Shown: one piece after another, positions 25,308-37,729 of the stretch
Layout: each line of letters begins with the position of its first letter
Numbering within the stretch: position 1 is the stretch's first letter
From: Datisca glomerata
Lineage: Eukaryota; Streptophyta; Magnoliopsida; Cucurbitales; Datiscaceae
Assembly: GCA_003255025.1 (NCBI GenBank)
Contig: QANY01013250.1
Coordinates: 558,001 to 622,000 of the forward strand
Direction: 5' to 3'
Length of the DNA stretch: 64,000 nucleotides
Notes under the pieces: generated by a model
Databases searched by the model: none
Told to the model about the DNA's origin: nothing
What the model saw: the letters and a program-made list of their open reading frames with translations, nothing else
Position numbers and translations under genes: made by a program

Positions 25308-26862
25308 GGGTCGTTTGTTTCCGGCTTTCCGCGTGGTAAACTTATTTCCCAGCACTTTTCCATGTTTGTTACAAATATTTTCATTTGGCACGGTAAAGTT
25401 ATTTAGCTTGGTAAAATAACAATCTCACATTACTTTTCCTACCACTTTCCCACAAAAATCCACTTTACCAAATAAATTTTCCATCTTAAAACACATTTAC
25501 ACATTTTTCAAAATAATTTTTACTTTCCCAAATCCTCATAAAAATACAATTATTTGTTTCAATTATTCCCACTTGATTTTGATATTCCAAAGCCTCATAA
25601 AAGTATCATACAATATCTCGATCCTGGTAGAACCAAAACGGTCATGATACTGAGTTTTAAGATTTTTTTTCGTCCCTTTTGACTCGTCTGTCAACTCGTC
25701 TCGTGAGATTAAGATATGCACGTTAATTGGAATGAATGAAATAAAATATTGAGTTTAAATTAAAACTAGATAAACTCTTCATATATACAAAATCTAAAAT
25801 CTAAACAATTAGAATACATGTTAATAATATCAAATATTTTCTTAAAATTAAAATTAGTTTCTTCCCTAAAATAAATATTATTCATAAACTATCAATATTT
25901 AAAAAATATTAAATTTATAAAGGGGAATATAACTGGATTGTTTATCACGCCTCATTTTTTGTGTGGAGGATCGGACCCGTGGGACGAAACCACGAATAGG
26001 GAGTGTTCCTCAATCATTTATATTCAATTTTAGATAGTATTGAACCAAAATATTAAAAAAATTACATCATTGTTCTGTTTTATTTCTGTGACAGAACTAC
26101 AATAGTTTGCCCGTTCCTGCCGGAGTAGAATGATATTGATAACCACGGTATACATATCTACTGAAGAAAAGTACATGTAACGGAAAAACTGTTATATATT
26201 ATTAAATATTTTAATGTATTAATATAAAATGACGGTTACTTATATCAGATTTATTTTTATATATAAAAGAGAAAAATAGTATGATAATTAATTTACGATA
26301 TCAAAAAAAATTTAATCAAATGCGGCATGAATTATTATGATTTTTTAATAGTTATAATAGGGAATTTATATACAATTTTGCTATATAATTTTGAGCAATT
26401 TGTCATTAAATTTATTTATACAGTATAAGAAAAATTATTTTAGTTTTTGACGTAGTAAGAGAAAAACAGTTGATTTAATTTTATTAATGAATTAATAAAA
26501 TAATTAGTTAATTAGAGCGTAAAATAATATATATAAATAAATAAGACATAATGTGTATTAGAATTTATAAATAATTATTGTAACAAATTAAAAGTTGATA
26601 AAAAATAAAAAATAATTTTATTATTTTAATATAATTTCTATAACTTTCTCAACAACTTTATCAAAAAATTTCACCCAATTTTACCGAATTATCCTACATA
26701 CCAAACAGATAAATCATACTTTCCATAATTGTTTTCACTTAACCATGCGTTACCAAACATGACAATTTTAATATCTTATCTAACTTTATCACTTAAATTT
26801 TTTCAGCAACTTAAATTTCTCAACAATTTTACTTAACCCGTACCAAACAACCTCTAAATACA
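25308..26862. mobile_element. Candidate hAT-like element with short TIRs
   Basis: The left end AGGGGTCGTTTGTTT and the inverse of the right end (AGAGGTTGTTTGGTACG) form a short imperfect TIR of the GGTCGTTTGG type, common in plant hAT MITEs. The flanking octamers AGACTCTA and AAATACAT match poorly. The interior has no transposase. It includes a GC-richer patch at 25945-26010 of unknown nature. Confidence 0.4.
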
Positions 26863-27813
26863 TAGAGATAGTTCAAATGATTAAGACCAGAAGAGACTAC
26901 TCAAGTTGAAACATTGTCATATTGTTGAGCGTGTATGAAGTGTGTCCTACAGTCGACCCATTAGTCGCTACAATAATTGCAAGGGAGACTCCGACAGGGC
27001 AAATGAAGAGGGGAGGGCCNTGTTTTAAGTTTAGCACAAATATCAGCTTCAGTAATAAGCTATGTTCCAATGCTTTCAACGACAAAATGGGCCACCTTCT
27101 ATCAAAGGCAAAGAAAAGTTCAAGCCATTACATGTCTGGTTTGTCTATAAAAAATAGTATTTACCAATAATTTATTTTGTTTTTTTGTGTCCGACATTCA
27201 TCCAACTATAAACATGCATCGAATCTAGTTCCTCCCATGTTCGACTGATATGCATGATTATGCTTTTCAACTATATTACTTTGTTTCTTTTTTTCCTGTT
27301 CATGTCAAATAATTTGCTCCCTCATATGCATGATGCATGCCTACAATGAAGCAGAACCATTTGTAAATGACGATCAAATACCATATGATACCGCTTAGAA
27401 ATGTGACACTGATTATTGAGCTACTCTAAAGCATTTTAAGGCTCCAGGGATCCCATCTCTGTCCACTGCGACTGCTAATTCTTTTGCACACTCTTCATTA
27501 GATTGTGTAAACAAGTATGGGTGTTAAAATTATATGTGAAGTGTGAGCTGAAATTTAAGATCATATCATGTAATATATGAGTTTCTTTTCTACAATATGA
27601 AAAAACTGAGAGGAAAATAAAAACTTGTTGTAGAGAAACAAAAAACTCCATAGTAAAAACAATAAGAGGGAAGTTTCATTTTAGTTTTCTCTAGATTGGG
27701 GAAGAAAATTACACGAACTGAGCGAATATCACTCATTGAATTTCTGTTAAATATTCATTTCCTAATGAACTTCTGTATTACATTTTATCTCAACCTCACC
27801 GGTTCGGTATGAC
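26863..27813. other. Spacer and 3' region of NRPA12, with one undetermined base
   Basis: Base 27020 is N. Two opposed frames (26897-27085 minus, 26922-27170 plus) run across it and share no convincing domain. The last few hundred bases form the 3' untranslated region of the RPA12 gene. Confidence 0.5.
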
Positions 27814-29231
27814 TCAGTTCTCTCGAGTCTGATGATGACACTTTGTGCATGTGTAAAAGGTAGTTTGCCCTTCATCAGCTGATCTCATCTGTAGACAGAA
27901 AATAGTAGGAGATGAAACAAGGAAAAAATACTTTGGAGATTATTAATTGGGGGAATGAAAGAGGATGTACATAATACCTGTTTGCTCTCAAACCATGCCT
28001 CATCGTTGCCACATTTTTCACATTTTCTTCTTTCCTGTCATGACCACATCAACACTGCTTTGTTCATAGCATGTCCCATGGAAATACCATGACTTTGTCA
28101 ATCATCAATATGGAAAATTGGAACTGCCTACCTTTGATAATTGCACTTTCTCTTCATCAATCATTGATATGCCGAGCTCTCTTCTAATATCCTACAAAAG
28201 AATAAGAGCAGACATAGAAATAAAAGTTGATACTTCAAATGATATTTTTTGAATGGTCTGACCATATTAAATAGGAAGAGCCATTTTTAGTCCAGAAGGT
28301 GTTGTGCTACACAATCCTATGAATGGAAGAGAATCCATGGAACATGATCTAGACTGCTGGAAAATATGGTTACGCATCCAGGACACATTGGAGTCTAACT
28401 CCCATGTACAACTACAAACATTATTGGGAGCTTAATATTTCAATCACTTTTTAAATTGAGTACATGAACTACTCTGCTAGATGCAAACTCAGAATGTGTC
28501 TTAAAGAAGGGAAAAAAGTTTACTTGAGAATCTGAGATACTATACACAATATTAAGGAAGTCCTACACAATATTAGCTATTAAGGCATGGAGTGATTGCT
28601 TTTTTGTGTTCCATCGCGGTTGCATTGCACCGATATGGACATTTGCCATCAGCAACCATATGTCTCAACCATACAATATAGAAGCAGCCAAAAAGTATAT
28701 AACTGGTTGACTAAACAAGGCACAGATAAACTAGAGTAAAACGCTTACCTCTGCAGTGACAGTGTAACTTATTTCTCTTCCAGAAATCTCTGAAAACGGT
28801 AGCATCAGGTTAAGAATGTCCAAAATGAAGAAAAACAAGAGCAATTAAAAAGAAGACATTAGACCAACAAAATCATAGCCGCCTTCAAGCAGGAAATCAA
28901 CCAATAAAATTCATCCTAAAAAAAGAAAAGAGCAACATATGAACAGAGCACATAATTTCAAACTTATCAAGAAAGCTAAAGACCAGTAATACTTGGTCTA
29001 TTCTTATCAATACAATTTTAAATAGAAAATTTCACATGGAAGATGGAACTGTTAAAAAGCATTAATCTGATAGTCTAAAGCTTACACAATGAAAAAGGGG
29101 ACAAGAGCTATACCTTTTATGCTTCGCCGAGACTTGCATAAAGTACATTCGGCATATTTCGTGGAGTTGAAAGATAGCATAGTTCCACACAAGTTGCAGA
29201 ACAAGAAATCATGTCCGCGAGAATGAGCCAT
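27814..29231 (-). CDS. NRPA12: DNA-directed RNA polymerase I subunit RPA12, five exons
   Basis: RPA12 is the small zinc-ribbon subunit that supports RNA cleavage and termination by RNA polymerase I in the nucleolus. Exons in coding order are 29114-29231, 28749-28789, 28132-28191, 27978-28034 and 27814-27888. All introns are GT-AG and the protein is 116 residues. The N-terminal zinc ribbon uses C12, C15, C29 and C32. The C-terminal TFIIS-like ribbon uses C78, C81, C106 and C109. The cleavage hairpin RSADEGQT is intact, with D97 and E98. The short length and this hairpin favour RPA12 over the paralogues RPB9 and RPC11. An acceptor TTTAAGCAG ending at 29247 suggests a 5' UTR intron whose donor may lie near 29332. 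Confidence 0.92.
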
Positions 29232-29740
29232 CGCCTTCAGATAGCTGCTTAAACCAAAGAAATTAGTAAAACAAATAGAAGAAATGCAGAAGTAATTGTA
29301 CAAGAGAAACTATTTTCTATGAGCAAGATTACCTAACCGGCAGGAACGAATCGTCTCGGATGCTAAACGATATAAATCCCCCGGTTGTGTGACGAATCCA
29401 AGGCTTCAGTTGGACGAATTGACTAAAATAGAAGAATCGGAACTAAACAGTCACAAAACGACGGTGAAGTGCTTCTGCTAAGAGTCCGTTGTTCATCCAC
29501 ATCCGAAACTTCATATAATTTTCAGAAATTTTTTGACACCATAAAGTAATCGAGACTTGAGGGGGAAGATGAGAGATTGAGGAAGACGAAGAAGAAGATC
29601 GAAAGAGGCAGGAGAAGAGAACGTAAAAGCCCCGGCAAAACCCTTCTCAAGATGCGACATGTAGAACGTACGAACGACGCGTTGTATTCTAGTAGGAAAC
29701 TTTTTAGCAAAATACAATCACACATATTTTCTGTTTTTTT
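29232..29740 (-). promoter_or_regulatory. 5' leader and promoter region of NRPA12
   Basis: It contains the probable 5' UTR intron and a purine-rich stretch at about 29560-29640. The 60-70 codon frames on both strands here overlap one another and have no recognised domain. Confidence 0.4.
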
Positions 29741-30045
29741 AATCCCTAAAATTTCATTTTCTTCATTTTAGTCTTTAAAATTTCAAATAATTATCAATTC
29801 AATTCTTCTTTTGACTACCGTTAAATTTTTGTTGGTTGAGGCAATCAGCAAAGCAAACGTTTGATAATAGAAATCACATATGCATCATACTTGTATCATC
29901 CTTTTAGATATTATCAAACACGTACGAGTTAAGTATTCAAGTGAAGGTTAATATAAGTTAAGAGGAAACGTTAATTGAAAGTAATTTAAACTTCAAGGAC
30001 CAAAATAACATAAGACTAAACTTGAAGGGTGAATTGATTTTATCA
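29741..30045. mobile_element. Small MULE-type MITE (about 0.3 kb)
   Basis: The left end has CCCTAAAATTTCA and CTTTAAAATTTCA 29 bp apart. The right end, read inverted, has CCCTTCAAGTTTAGTC and TCCTTGAAGTTTAAATT about 30 bp apart. No target duplication can be fixed. It abuts the next element. Confidence 0.6.
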
Positions 30046-31804
30046 TTTATTTTAGGAAAAATTACACCGACTTGTGATTTATCTAAATTACACAGACACC
30101 TTATTTATATTTGATAATTATAGAGATATCTCATGTACTTCACATTCTATAAAAATAGATCTAATTTTTAACAAATTTTTTTAAGAGTAGTTAAAGGGAC
30201 ACTGAAATATCTAAAATATTCTTATCCCTGCTTAAAATCATAATTTAATCTAAATTAGACACTAACTAAGTAATTCAATACATAACCATACCACAGCACT
30301 AATTTAATTTAGAACACAATAGTTTTCATCCAAAATCATCCAAATTCACATGATATGATAAACATTGTGCCTATCGAAAGTCCAATTAAACCGTGCTCAC
30401 CCATTTAACATAACAAAACCTCTTAGACAGTTCTTGGCGTTCTACTATACTAAAAACTTAAAATCATGGTCCACATCTTTGTTACATAAGAGCAGTGTAA
30501 TAGAAAGTGGTAATTAGATATCTCCTTCATAGTTTAGCTTGGTGATCTAGAAGCAAACATAACTTGGTTTTACTTTTTTTTTATGAACAACTAATTTAAT
30601 TGAAATAACTTGCTAATACTGAAAACCACGAAATCTAGAAGCAAACTAATTAACTATTTCTGGAAACCACGAAATTAGAATACATAGCAATTGGTATATT
30701 GAATCGATTTCTCTTGGTTCAAAAGCATGTAGCAATTTGTATATGCATGTGAATCTCTAGAAGTCCCTTAATGTTTTTTGATGGCCAACTGTACAAAACT
30801 CTAAAATTACACAAACAATTTTCTGTAAGATTTCAGAACCTCGAGAATGTTTTCTAAAAGTCCAGACAGAGAGGCAAAGAGAGGGGAGAAAGGGAAAAGT
30901 CGTGAAAATTGTACAAAAATCCTAAAATTATACAAACAATTTTTTGCAAAAAAATCAGTATACAAAAATTGTTTGAACAAAAAACTCTTACCTTAGTCTG
31001 AGCTTGCGTTGAAGAAGAAGACCTTGTTCACCCCAGTTCACTTTCGCTCTGTCAGCTTCATCGGGTTGTGAAGTAGAAGACCCCGTCGAAGAAGAAGATT
31101 CTATCGACGGTGAGCTCGTGGCCCGTGGGTAATCAGTCGCGAGCTTCGTGGGTTTGGGGTTGGAGAGCTCTAGGTGTGGTGTGGCAATGGAGCTTCCTTT
31201 CTAGGTGTGGGTGCAGGTTGATCATGGGTTTTTTGCCAAAGCAGACCCCTACAGTAACGATTTTACAGAATTCGACCCCATACATTAATTTTTATATCCT
31301 TACCCCTGACCCACCTTCAATTCAAAATCAACTTCTGAAATTATCAAAAAGCCCCTTCACGAATTCTAAATGATAGCTTGAAAAAAAGTGATGATTACAC
31401 ATTACACGAAACCCCACCCCTTCGTGCAGCTCATTTGCATATCCATCATTTCTCTCTTACTGTTACTATCTCTCTCTCTCAGCCGCAACATCTCTCTCTG
31501 CAAATCCTTGAGTTTTCGTCTCCCACAACAAGAAATCACAACAATGTAAGTTTTTGGGTTTCTGAGTATTTATTTTCTGGATTTTGAGCTGTTTTTCTGG
31601 ATTTTTGCATTTCTGTTTTTTGTGGATGTCAGAATCACAACAATATTTTTTTTTCTAATATTTTTTTCTGGGTTTCTGAGTGTTTTTTCTCTAATAGTTT
31701 TTTCTGGGTTTCTGAGTGTTTTTTTTCTTCTGGACTTCTGAGTGTTTTTTTTGGGTATCTAAGGTTCTGGTCTTGCGTCGTGTCTATTTTTTGGGTACAT
31801 GCTC

Positions 31805-32052
31805 ATCGTATAACCATTCTGTGGTCTACACGAGGATCGCGTAAACCTTGTGTAACTACAGGTGGTTACACGATGAACGTGTCCCCCTCGTATAATCTGC
31901 ACGAGGACTTTACGATGGTCATGTAAGCCTTGTGTAGACTATATGAGGACTACACGAGGCTTACACGACCCTCGTGTAGACTACGCGAGGACTATACTAG
32001 GGTCGTGTAACCCTCGTGTAGTATACACGATGATTACACGAGTATCGTGTAC
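31805..32052. repeat. Palindromic minisatellite, cluster 1 (MULE)
   Basis: Repeats of the arms TCGTGTAG and CTACACGA in varied order and spacing, inside the first intron (31546-32089) of the protease gene. Confidence 0.85.
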
Positions 32053-33289
32053 ATTTTCTGATCTTATGTGTGCCTTGAATTTTTTACAGGTTATGGCTTC
32101 GTCAAAGATACAACCAAGGTACAATCATGACATTAAAAGAATTCCAAAAGCAATGGTCAATGCAAAGTGCAATACCCACTGCATAGAGATTATCAAGATC
32201 AAGCTGACAGCTCATCAAATCTCCTTATATAGGGAGACATGCTTTGACCATCTCCTTGATCTCCCAGAAATGAAGTTTTCAGCAACTGTCTGCTATCAGG
32301 TCCTAGCCAGAGAGGCCGAATATGTTAACGGCACTCCATCTGAGGAGGAAATCTGGTTTGTTGTCATTGAGGAGCCATTGTGCTTCTCCAAGAAGGAGTT
32401 CTCGTTGATGATCGGACTAAAGTTCGGTGAATCCCGGGATGAGTAGGGATGAGAAGAAGACCCTGGCCCCAATAGACTCTCTGATATGTACTTTTCCAAT
32501 GCCCAATCAATAACCATGGTTGAGTTAGAGGGGAGTTTTAAAAACTCTGAATATAAGGCAGATTCTGATCGAGTCAATATGGCTCTGATTTATTTACTAG
32601 AGCATTTTCTTTTGGGGAAGGAGAACCGTACCCTAATTGAGAAGAGATGAATGGTTTTGATTTGACGACCTTGAAATATTCAACCAATATCCGTGGGGAG
32701 AGCTATTTTTCTTCAAAATAATGAAATCATTATTAGCTGTTAAGAATATAAATGTTGTTTTTGATGATCTTAAAGATCAAGAAAAAAACAAAAAAACACA
32801 GAAATCTCCCGCTGCTATTCATAGATATTCACTCAATGGATGTCAATATGCCTTCCAGGTATAATTTATTTAATTTTATGTAGCGATGTATTGAATAATT
32901 TATGTGTTGAATACTGAATTACTCTCTTTTGTTTAAATAGGCATGTGTATTTGAAACTATCCCCTTGGTGGGTATTTGATATGGTAACCGGGTTTTGACC
33001 AATGTGCCAATGATTCTCAAGTAGTGTCTGATCACGCTAGTACCGTTTGAGAATCTTCAAAAAGAAATTTTTTCGAAGCAGAATGTATGTCGATGAATTA
33101 TGTTGACAAATTAATTTATATTACTTTCACATATACTAATTTATATTTTTATATTTCTTATATTTTTATTTGACAGTTCTCTTTTGGTCCCTACTGAGGA
33201 GGAGGACAAAAGAAGCTACTGGAGATCAGTAGTGGGAGAGAAAGTATGTTCAAAGTCATTTTCTACCCTTATTCTTCTTGAACACAGAC

Positions 33290-33690
33290 TTCGTATAGTC
33301 GTCATGTAAACTACATGATGGTTACACTGACCTCGTGTAGTCATCGTGTAGTCTACACGATGGTTACACTGATGTTGTGTTATCATCGTGTAGATTAGTG
33401 TAACCATCGTGTAGATTACACGAGATCCGTGTAACCATCGTGTAGCCTACACGAGGGATACTCGAGGCTTGTGTAACCGACCATGTAGTCTACATGATGA
33501 CTACGATGCCCATATAACCGATCGTGTAGTCTACACGATTACTACACGAGATCTGTGTAACCGATCATGTAGTCTACATGATGACAGGGTCCATGTAGTC
33601 TACATGATGACTACATGAAGTCTGTCTAATCGATCGTGTAGTCTACACGATAACTACACGAGATCTGTGCAACTGATTGTGTAGTCACCA
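33290..33690. repeat. Palindromic minisatellite, cluster 2 (MULE)
   Basis: Part of this cluster has a period near 43 bp: a GATCGTGTAGTCTACACGAT core, then ACTACACGAGATCTGTGTAA. It lies in an intron of the protease gene before the Lys/Glu-rich exon. Confidence 0.88.
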
Positions 33691-33754
33691 TTTCTCTGGT
33701 TTATCTGTTTAACATTACATGTTTTTTTAGTCGACGCCTCCTCAGTCACCTTTT

Positions 33755-34640
33755 CCAGTAGAAGAGGAAGCTAGTGAGGAGGATGAGGCCATTGAAATTG
33801 AAGAGGAGGGGAAGAAGAGGAGGAAGAGGTCTGAGGAGGCCATTGAAAAAATATAGGAGAAGAAAATTATGTCCAAGAAGTTCAATGGACATGAAGATAG
33901 GGTGAGAAAATGTCTGATTGGAATTGACCAAATGATCACTTTAATGGACAAGAAGATTAGGTCCAAGCAACCTGACATTTCTTTTACAATTTCTCAAATT
34001 AAAATTTTGATAGATCATCTAGTAACATTGAGACTAGATGATTACTCATTTTGTCCTCGATCTGCCATGATGATGGCTAGCGACCGGGAGGACACAGAGA
34101 CTAAGAAGCAAGAGAAAAAGAATGAAGAAGGAGAGAAGGAACAAGAGGAACAGGAGAAAGAAGAAGAAGAGATGGTAGAGAATTAACAAGAAGAAGAGAT
34201 GGTGGAGAAGGAAGAAGAAGAATAGAAGGAACATAAGGAAGAAGAAGAAGAAAAACAAGAAGAGAAAGAAGAAAGAGAATGTGAGAAACAAGAATAAGAA
34301 AAAAAGGAAGAGAAGAAGAAAAAGAGAAAGAAGATAATAAGGAGGAAGAAGGTGAAAAGAAGGAAGATGAAAAAGAGAAAGAAGAAATAGAAGAGAAAGA
34401 AGAAATAGAAGAGACAAAAGAAATAGAAGAACAAACATAGGAAAAAACAAAAAAAGAAAAAACAGAAGGAAAGAAAAACACAAAGAAGAAAAAGAATAGA
34501 AGAGTGTGAAGAAAATAAGAATTAGAAGAAAGAAAGAGGAAGGAAAAAAAAGAAATAAAAAAGAAGAAGAAGCTGAAGAAAAGGCAGAAGAAGAAGAAAC
34601 AAAAGAAGAAGAAAATGTTGCATCGATAATATCTGCATTG
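33755..34640 (+). repeat. Polypurine (GAA/GAG)-rich tract
   Basis: About 0.9 kb of the + strand is overwhelmingly A and G, densest at 34120-34620. In the protease gene it encodes a Glu/Lys-rich, probably coiled or disordered segment. The leucine/serine/phenylalanine-rich minus-strand frames here are only its complement. Confidence 0.85.
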
Positions 34641-34944
34641 ATGGATTCGGTTCGGTAACGGAGTAGTCCAACTATAGAGAAGAAGAAGAGCTCGTCTGCC
34701 TTGGTGAACTCAGTAAGAGGAAGATAAATAGATCTCGGGTTCTAGAGTCACCTACTTGGGAACCCGAACAAGTTGAAAAGAAGAAGAAGCGAAGGAAAAC
34801 AGTAGATCAAAATATCGTTGTCCAAACGGACTTCAACCCTTTTCAACCATACGGTGATGTATCTTTAGAGGATGAAGCTCGTTTTAATGCATGGTTCACC
34901 TCCCCTAGGGCAAAGTAAGTTCTGTAATTTTACTTTTTATTCTT

Positions 34945-35101
34945 ATACACGATGGTTACACTATGTTCGTGTAGTCATCGTGTAATATAGAAGAGGGTTA
35001 CATTGACCTCGTGTAGCCATCGTATAGTATACACGATGGTTACACTGAACTTGTGTAGCCATCGTATAGTATACACGATGGTTACACTGATATCGTGTGG
35101 T
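34945..35101. repeat. Palindromic minisatellite, cluster 3 (MULE)
   Basis: Units near TACACGATGGTTACACTGA repeat about four times in an intron of the protease gene. Confidence 0.82.
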
Positions 35102-35438
35102 AAACCACTAGTGTACCTAATTTTGATTTATAATTACGTTGTACAGGAACGAGAAAGTAGACATTAGATTTTGCACCGTTGACGTTACCTGGTTCAAAAA
35201 ATTAGTCTATTTACCTTATACATGGCTTGAGTGAGATGTAAAAAGTTATTTATAATTTTTTAAATGTGGTATTTAAAATAAATATAAATTTTTTAACTAA
35301 TCTTTATTGCATTGCAGCATCTCGATGCATACCTGGAGCTCATAAGGAGGGATTTGCAATACTACAACCCTCGTATCAGATTCAATATTGGTGATTTGAT
35401 TCTACAAGTAAGTAAGATTTATTTTTTAACTTGATGAA

Positions 35439-35531
35439 GACTTCATGTAGTCTACACGAGGCCTTCACGTTGCCTCGTGTAGACTACATGAGGTCTACAC
35501 AAGGCCCGAGACTACATGAAGTCTACACGAG
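35439..35531. repeat. Palindromic minisatellite, cluster 4, left half
   Basis: It contains GCCTTCACGTTGCCTCGTGT and about 50 further bases that recur, with a few differences, at 39778-39850 on the other side of the copia insertion. The insertion therefore lies between two copies of a repeat unit. Confidence 0.8.
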
Positions 35532-35536
35532 ACTTT

Positions 35537-36479
35537 TGCTGGTCATCGTGGCGCGTGTGCGAAGGAAGCGTGGCCTTTTAAAAAATTAAATTTTTAATAA
35601 AAAATTAATATTTTATAGCTTGCGCAATGCCACGATAGCCAAATAAAAACTTTTATTGAAAACTCTTTTTCAATCAGTCAAGATCTGTTATATATTTATA
35701 AGTTAAATCTACAACATACAATGTTAGGAATCATATACCTCTTGTAGTCTATATCAAGTGTCCTTGCAGAAATTGATCGATCCTCCATTCCCACAAAATC
35801 GTTCCAACGATTAGTAGACTCCGGAATCCACACCAAGATCTTCCAAGTCAATCCTCAGCGCACTAGGACGTGTGTGGGCACGTAGAATATTACAAGGCAC
35901 TTTTTCAGTATCTAGATGTTCTTAACACATGAGATCTAGAGATTTACTGAGAACGACTTTCATGAGACGATTCTCTCTAAAAGAACGTTGATTATTCTTT
36001 TAGAAATTTGATTAACGTTTAATCACAGAAAAAAATCTCTCTGACACTAATCGTGTTCTCAAGTTAACTCTTGATTGACGAACTGATGATCTGATCAACT
36101 GATTCTTTCCTCTTTTTTCAACCACTAAGGCCATCAGAATAATATTTGTATATATTCTTGATAATGGCGTATCAGATTTTTAGGGATAAACTGAAATAAT
36201 ATTTAATTATAAAATTATAAATTGCAGTGGGACACATTGTAATTGTGCACAACTGCAGTGTCATGCAACAATTACTACAATTTAAATATTTATTTTAATC
36301 AGATAATTATCTAGATATCAGTTAATTCAAAATTAAGATATCGGATTATCCCTATAACAACTTATCTGTTAATTCACAAATAAAAAATTTAGTTGATTTA
36401 AATTATTATCTAATAATAATTTAATTATCTAATCACAAATTAGATATTCTGTCTCACTTAGCGATAATTAAAAATCTGA

Positions 36480-36523
<44 letters not shown>

Positions 36524-37692
36524 CCAAAAAATATATTTAAATATATGAATAATTCAATTAATTAATTCTTAATTAATTAAGCACGTATAATTATCCATAA
36601 TTATGTACTTACCCCAGAATAAAAATTCCTTTTACAAGTATATAGGTGACTTAGGGACCATGTCCTGAAATATTCACGCTCTAAACAGCGTAGTATAGAG
36701 GCGACTTGAAGACTATAGACCTATAATCCTAAGTTTGAATAAATCATATTATTAATTAAACTTTTTAATTAAATAATCTTGTTTATTAATTCTATTATTA
36801 TTTCACTATAAATATGAAATCACACTCTTAGAGATTGTAGAATGTATTTACAGAGTATTCTCATGTAATCGACTAACATAATCATTTCATGTAGTTCGAT
36901 CCTCCAATTATTAGTTTGTAAGTTAGAATTGGTCAAAATTACTGTTTTACCCTTATAATTACATATTGATCTTTAAGTACCATTAATCCACTAGTGAATG
37001 ACTAATTTATAATCTTATTATAAATATGCGCTCAATAACCATTCAGTTTCAGAATTAACACTTACAGGAACCAATATACGATCCGCTAGGAAAACTTAGA
37101 TTCAAAATCTTATAAGATCATGTCCCCACCCATCCACATTACTGAATCTTTAAAACAAAAGTCGCTAGCCTGATTAACAAACAGGCCTTAACGAGTGAAT
37201 CAAATGATCCAGTGGACATACATAGGAGTTCATGACTACTCAGAATTCAGATTGATCTACATATGATTATTGAATTGATGTGTATTAAATCTTTATGATA
37301 AATGACACGTTAATAAATCTATTAATTCATATCGGCCATATCATATATAATCTTATTATATAAAGTACCTTCATTAAGATGTCTATCAATATCAATGATC
37401 CGGATTCATTTAGATCACACGCATTCATAATGCTTAGTGGACCGTACTAGCAATCATTCATTAAAGATTCTATACTTTAATATGTTGCTAACAATTTTTT
37501 TCATTATCTACGATTTTAATCCTCTCGTACTAATACAAGATCATAGTCTCATTATTGAATATGAAATTTTCAAATATTTATATAAATTATTCAGTAATCA
37601 TTTAAAAGATCAATTATAAGAAAAATTTAATTATATTTAAATTTCATATCAAAATGTCAATACACATGATTTGAGGGCATAACCTCCCAGCA
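35537..37692 (-). repeat. 3' LTR of the deleted copia element (2.16 kb)
   Basis: It aligns in inverse orientation with the LTR at 6410-8520. It holds a (TA)n tract at about 36485-36522. The purine-rich AAGTGGTAGAT precedes its start on the minus strand. Confidence 0.88.
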
Positions 37693-37729
37693 ATCTACCA
37701 CTTGCTTTAAAGTAAATGTGGCATCTCTC

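Noticed and set aside
26897..27170. Opposed frames around the N as a gene fragment
   Set aside because: Neither strand gives a recognisable family, and the N prevents a reliable reading.
29511..29771. Frames upstream of NRPA12 as a divergent gene
   Set aside because: Three overlapping frames on both strands with low-complexity content; more likely promoter and leader.
34046..34483. Long minus-strand frames rich in Leu, Phe and Ser
   Set aside because: They are the complement of the polypurine tract and have no domain.
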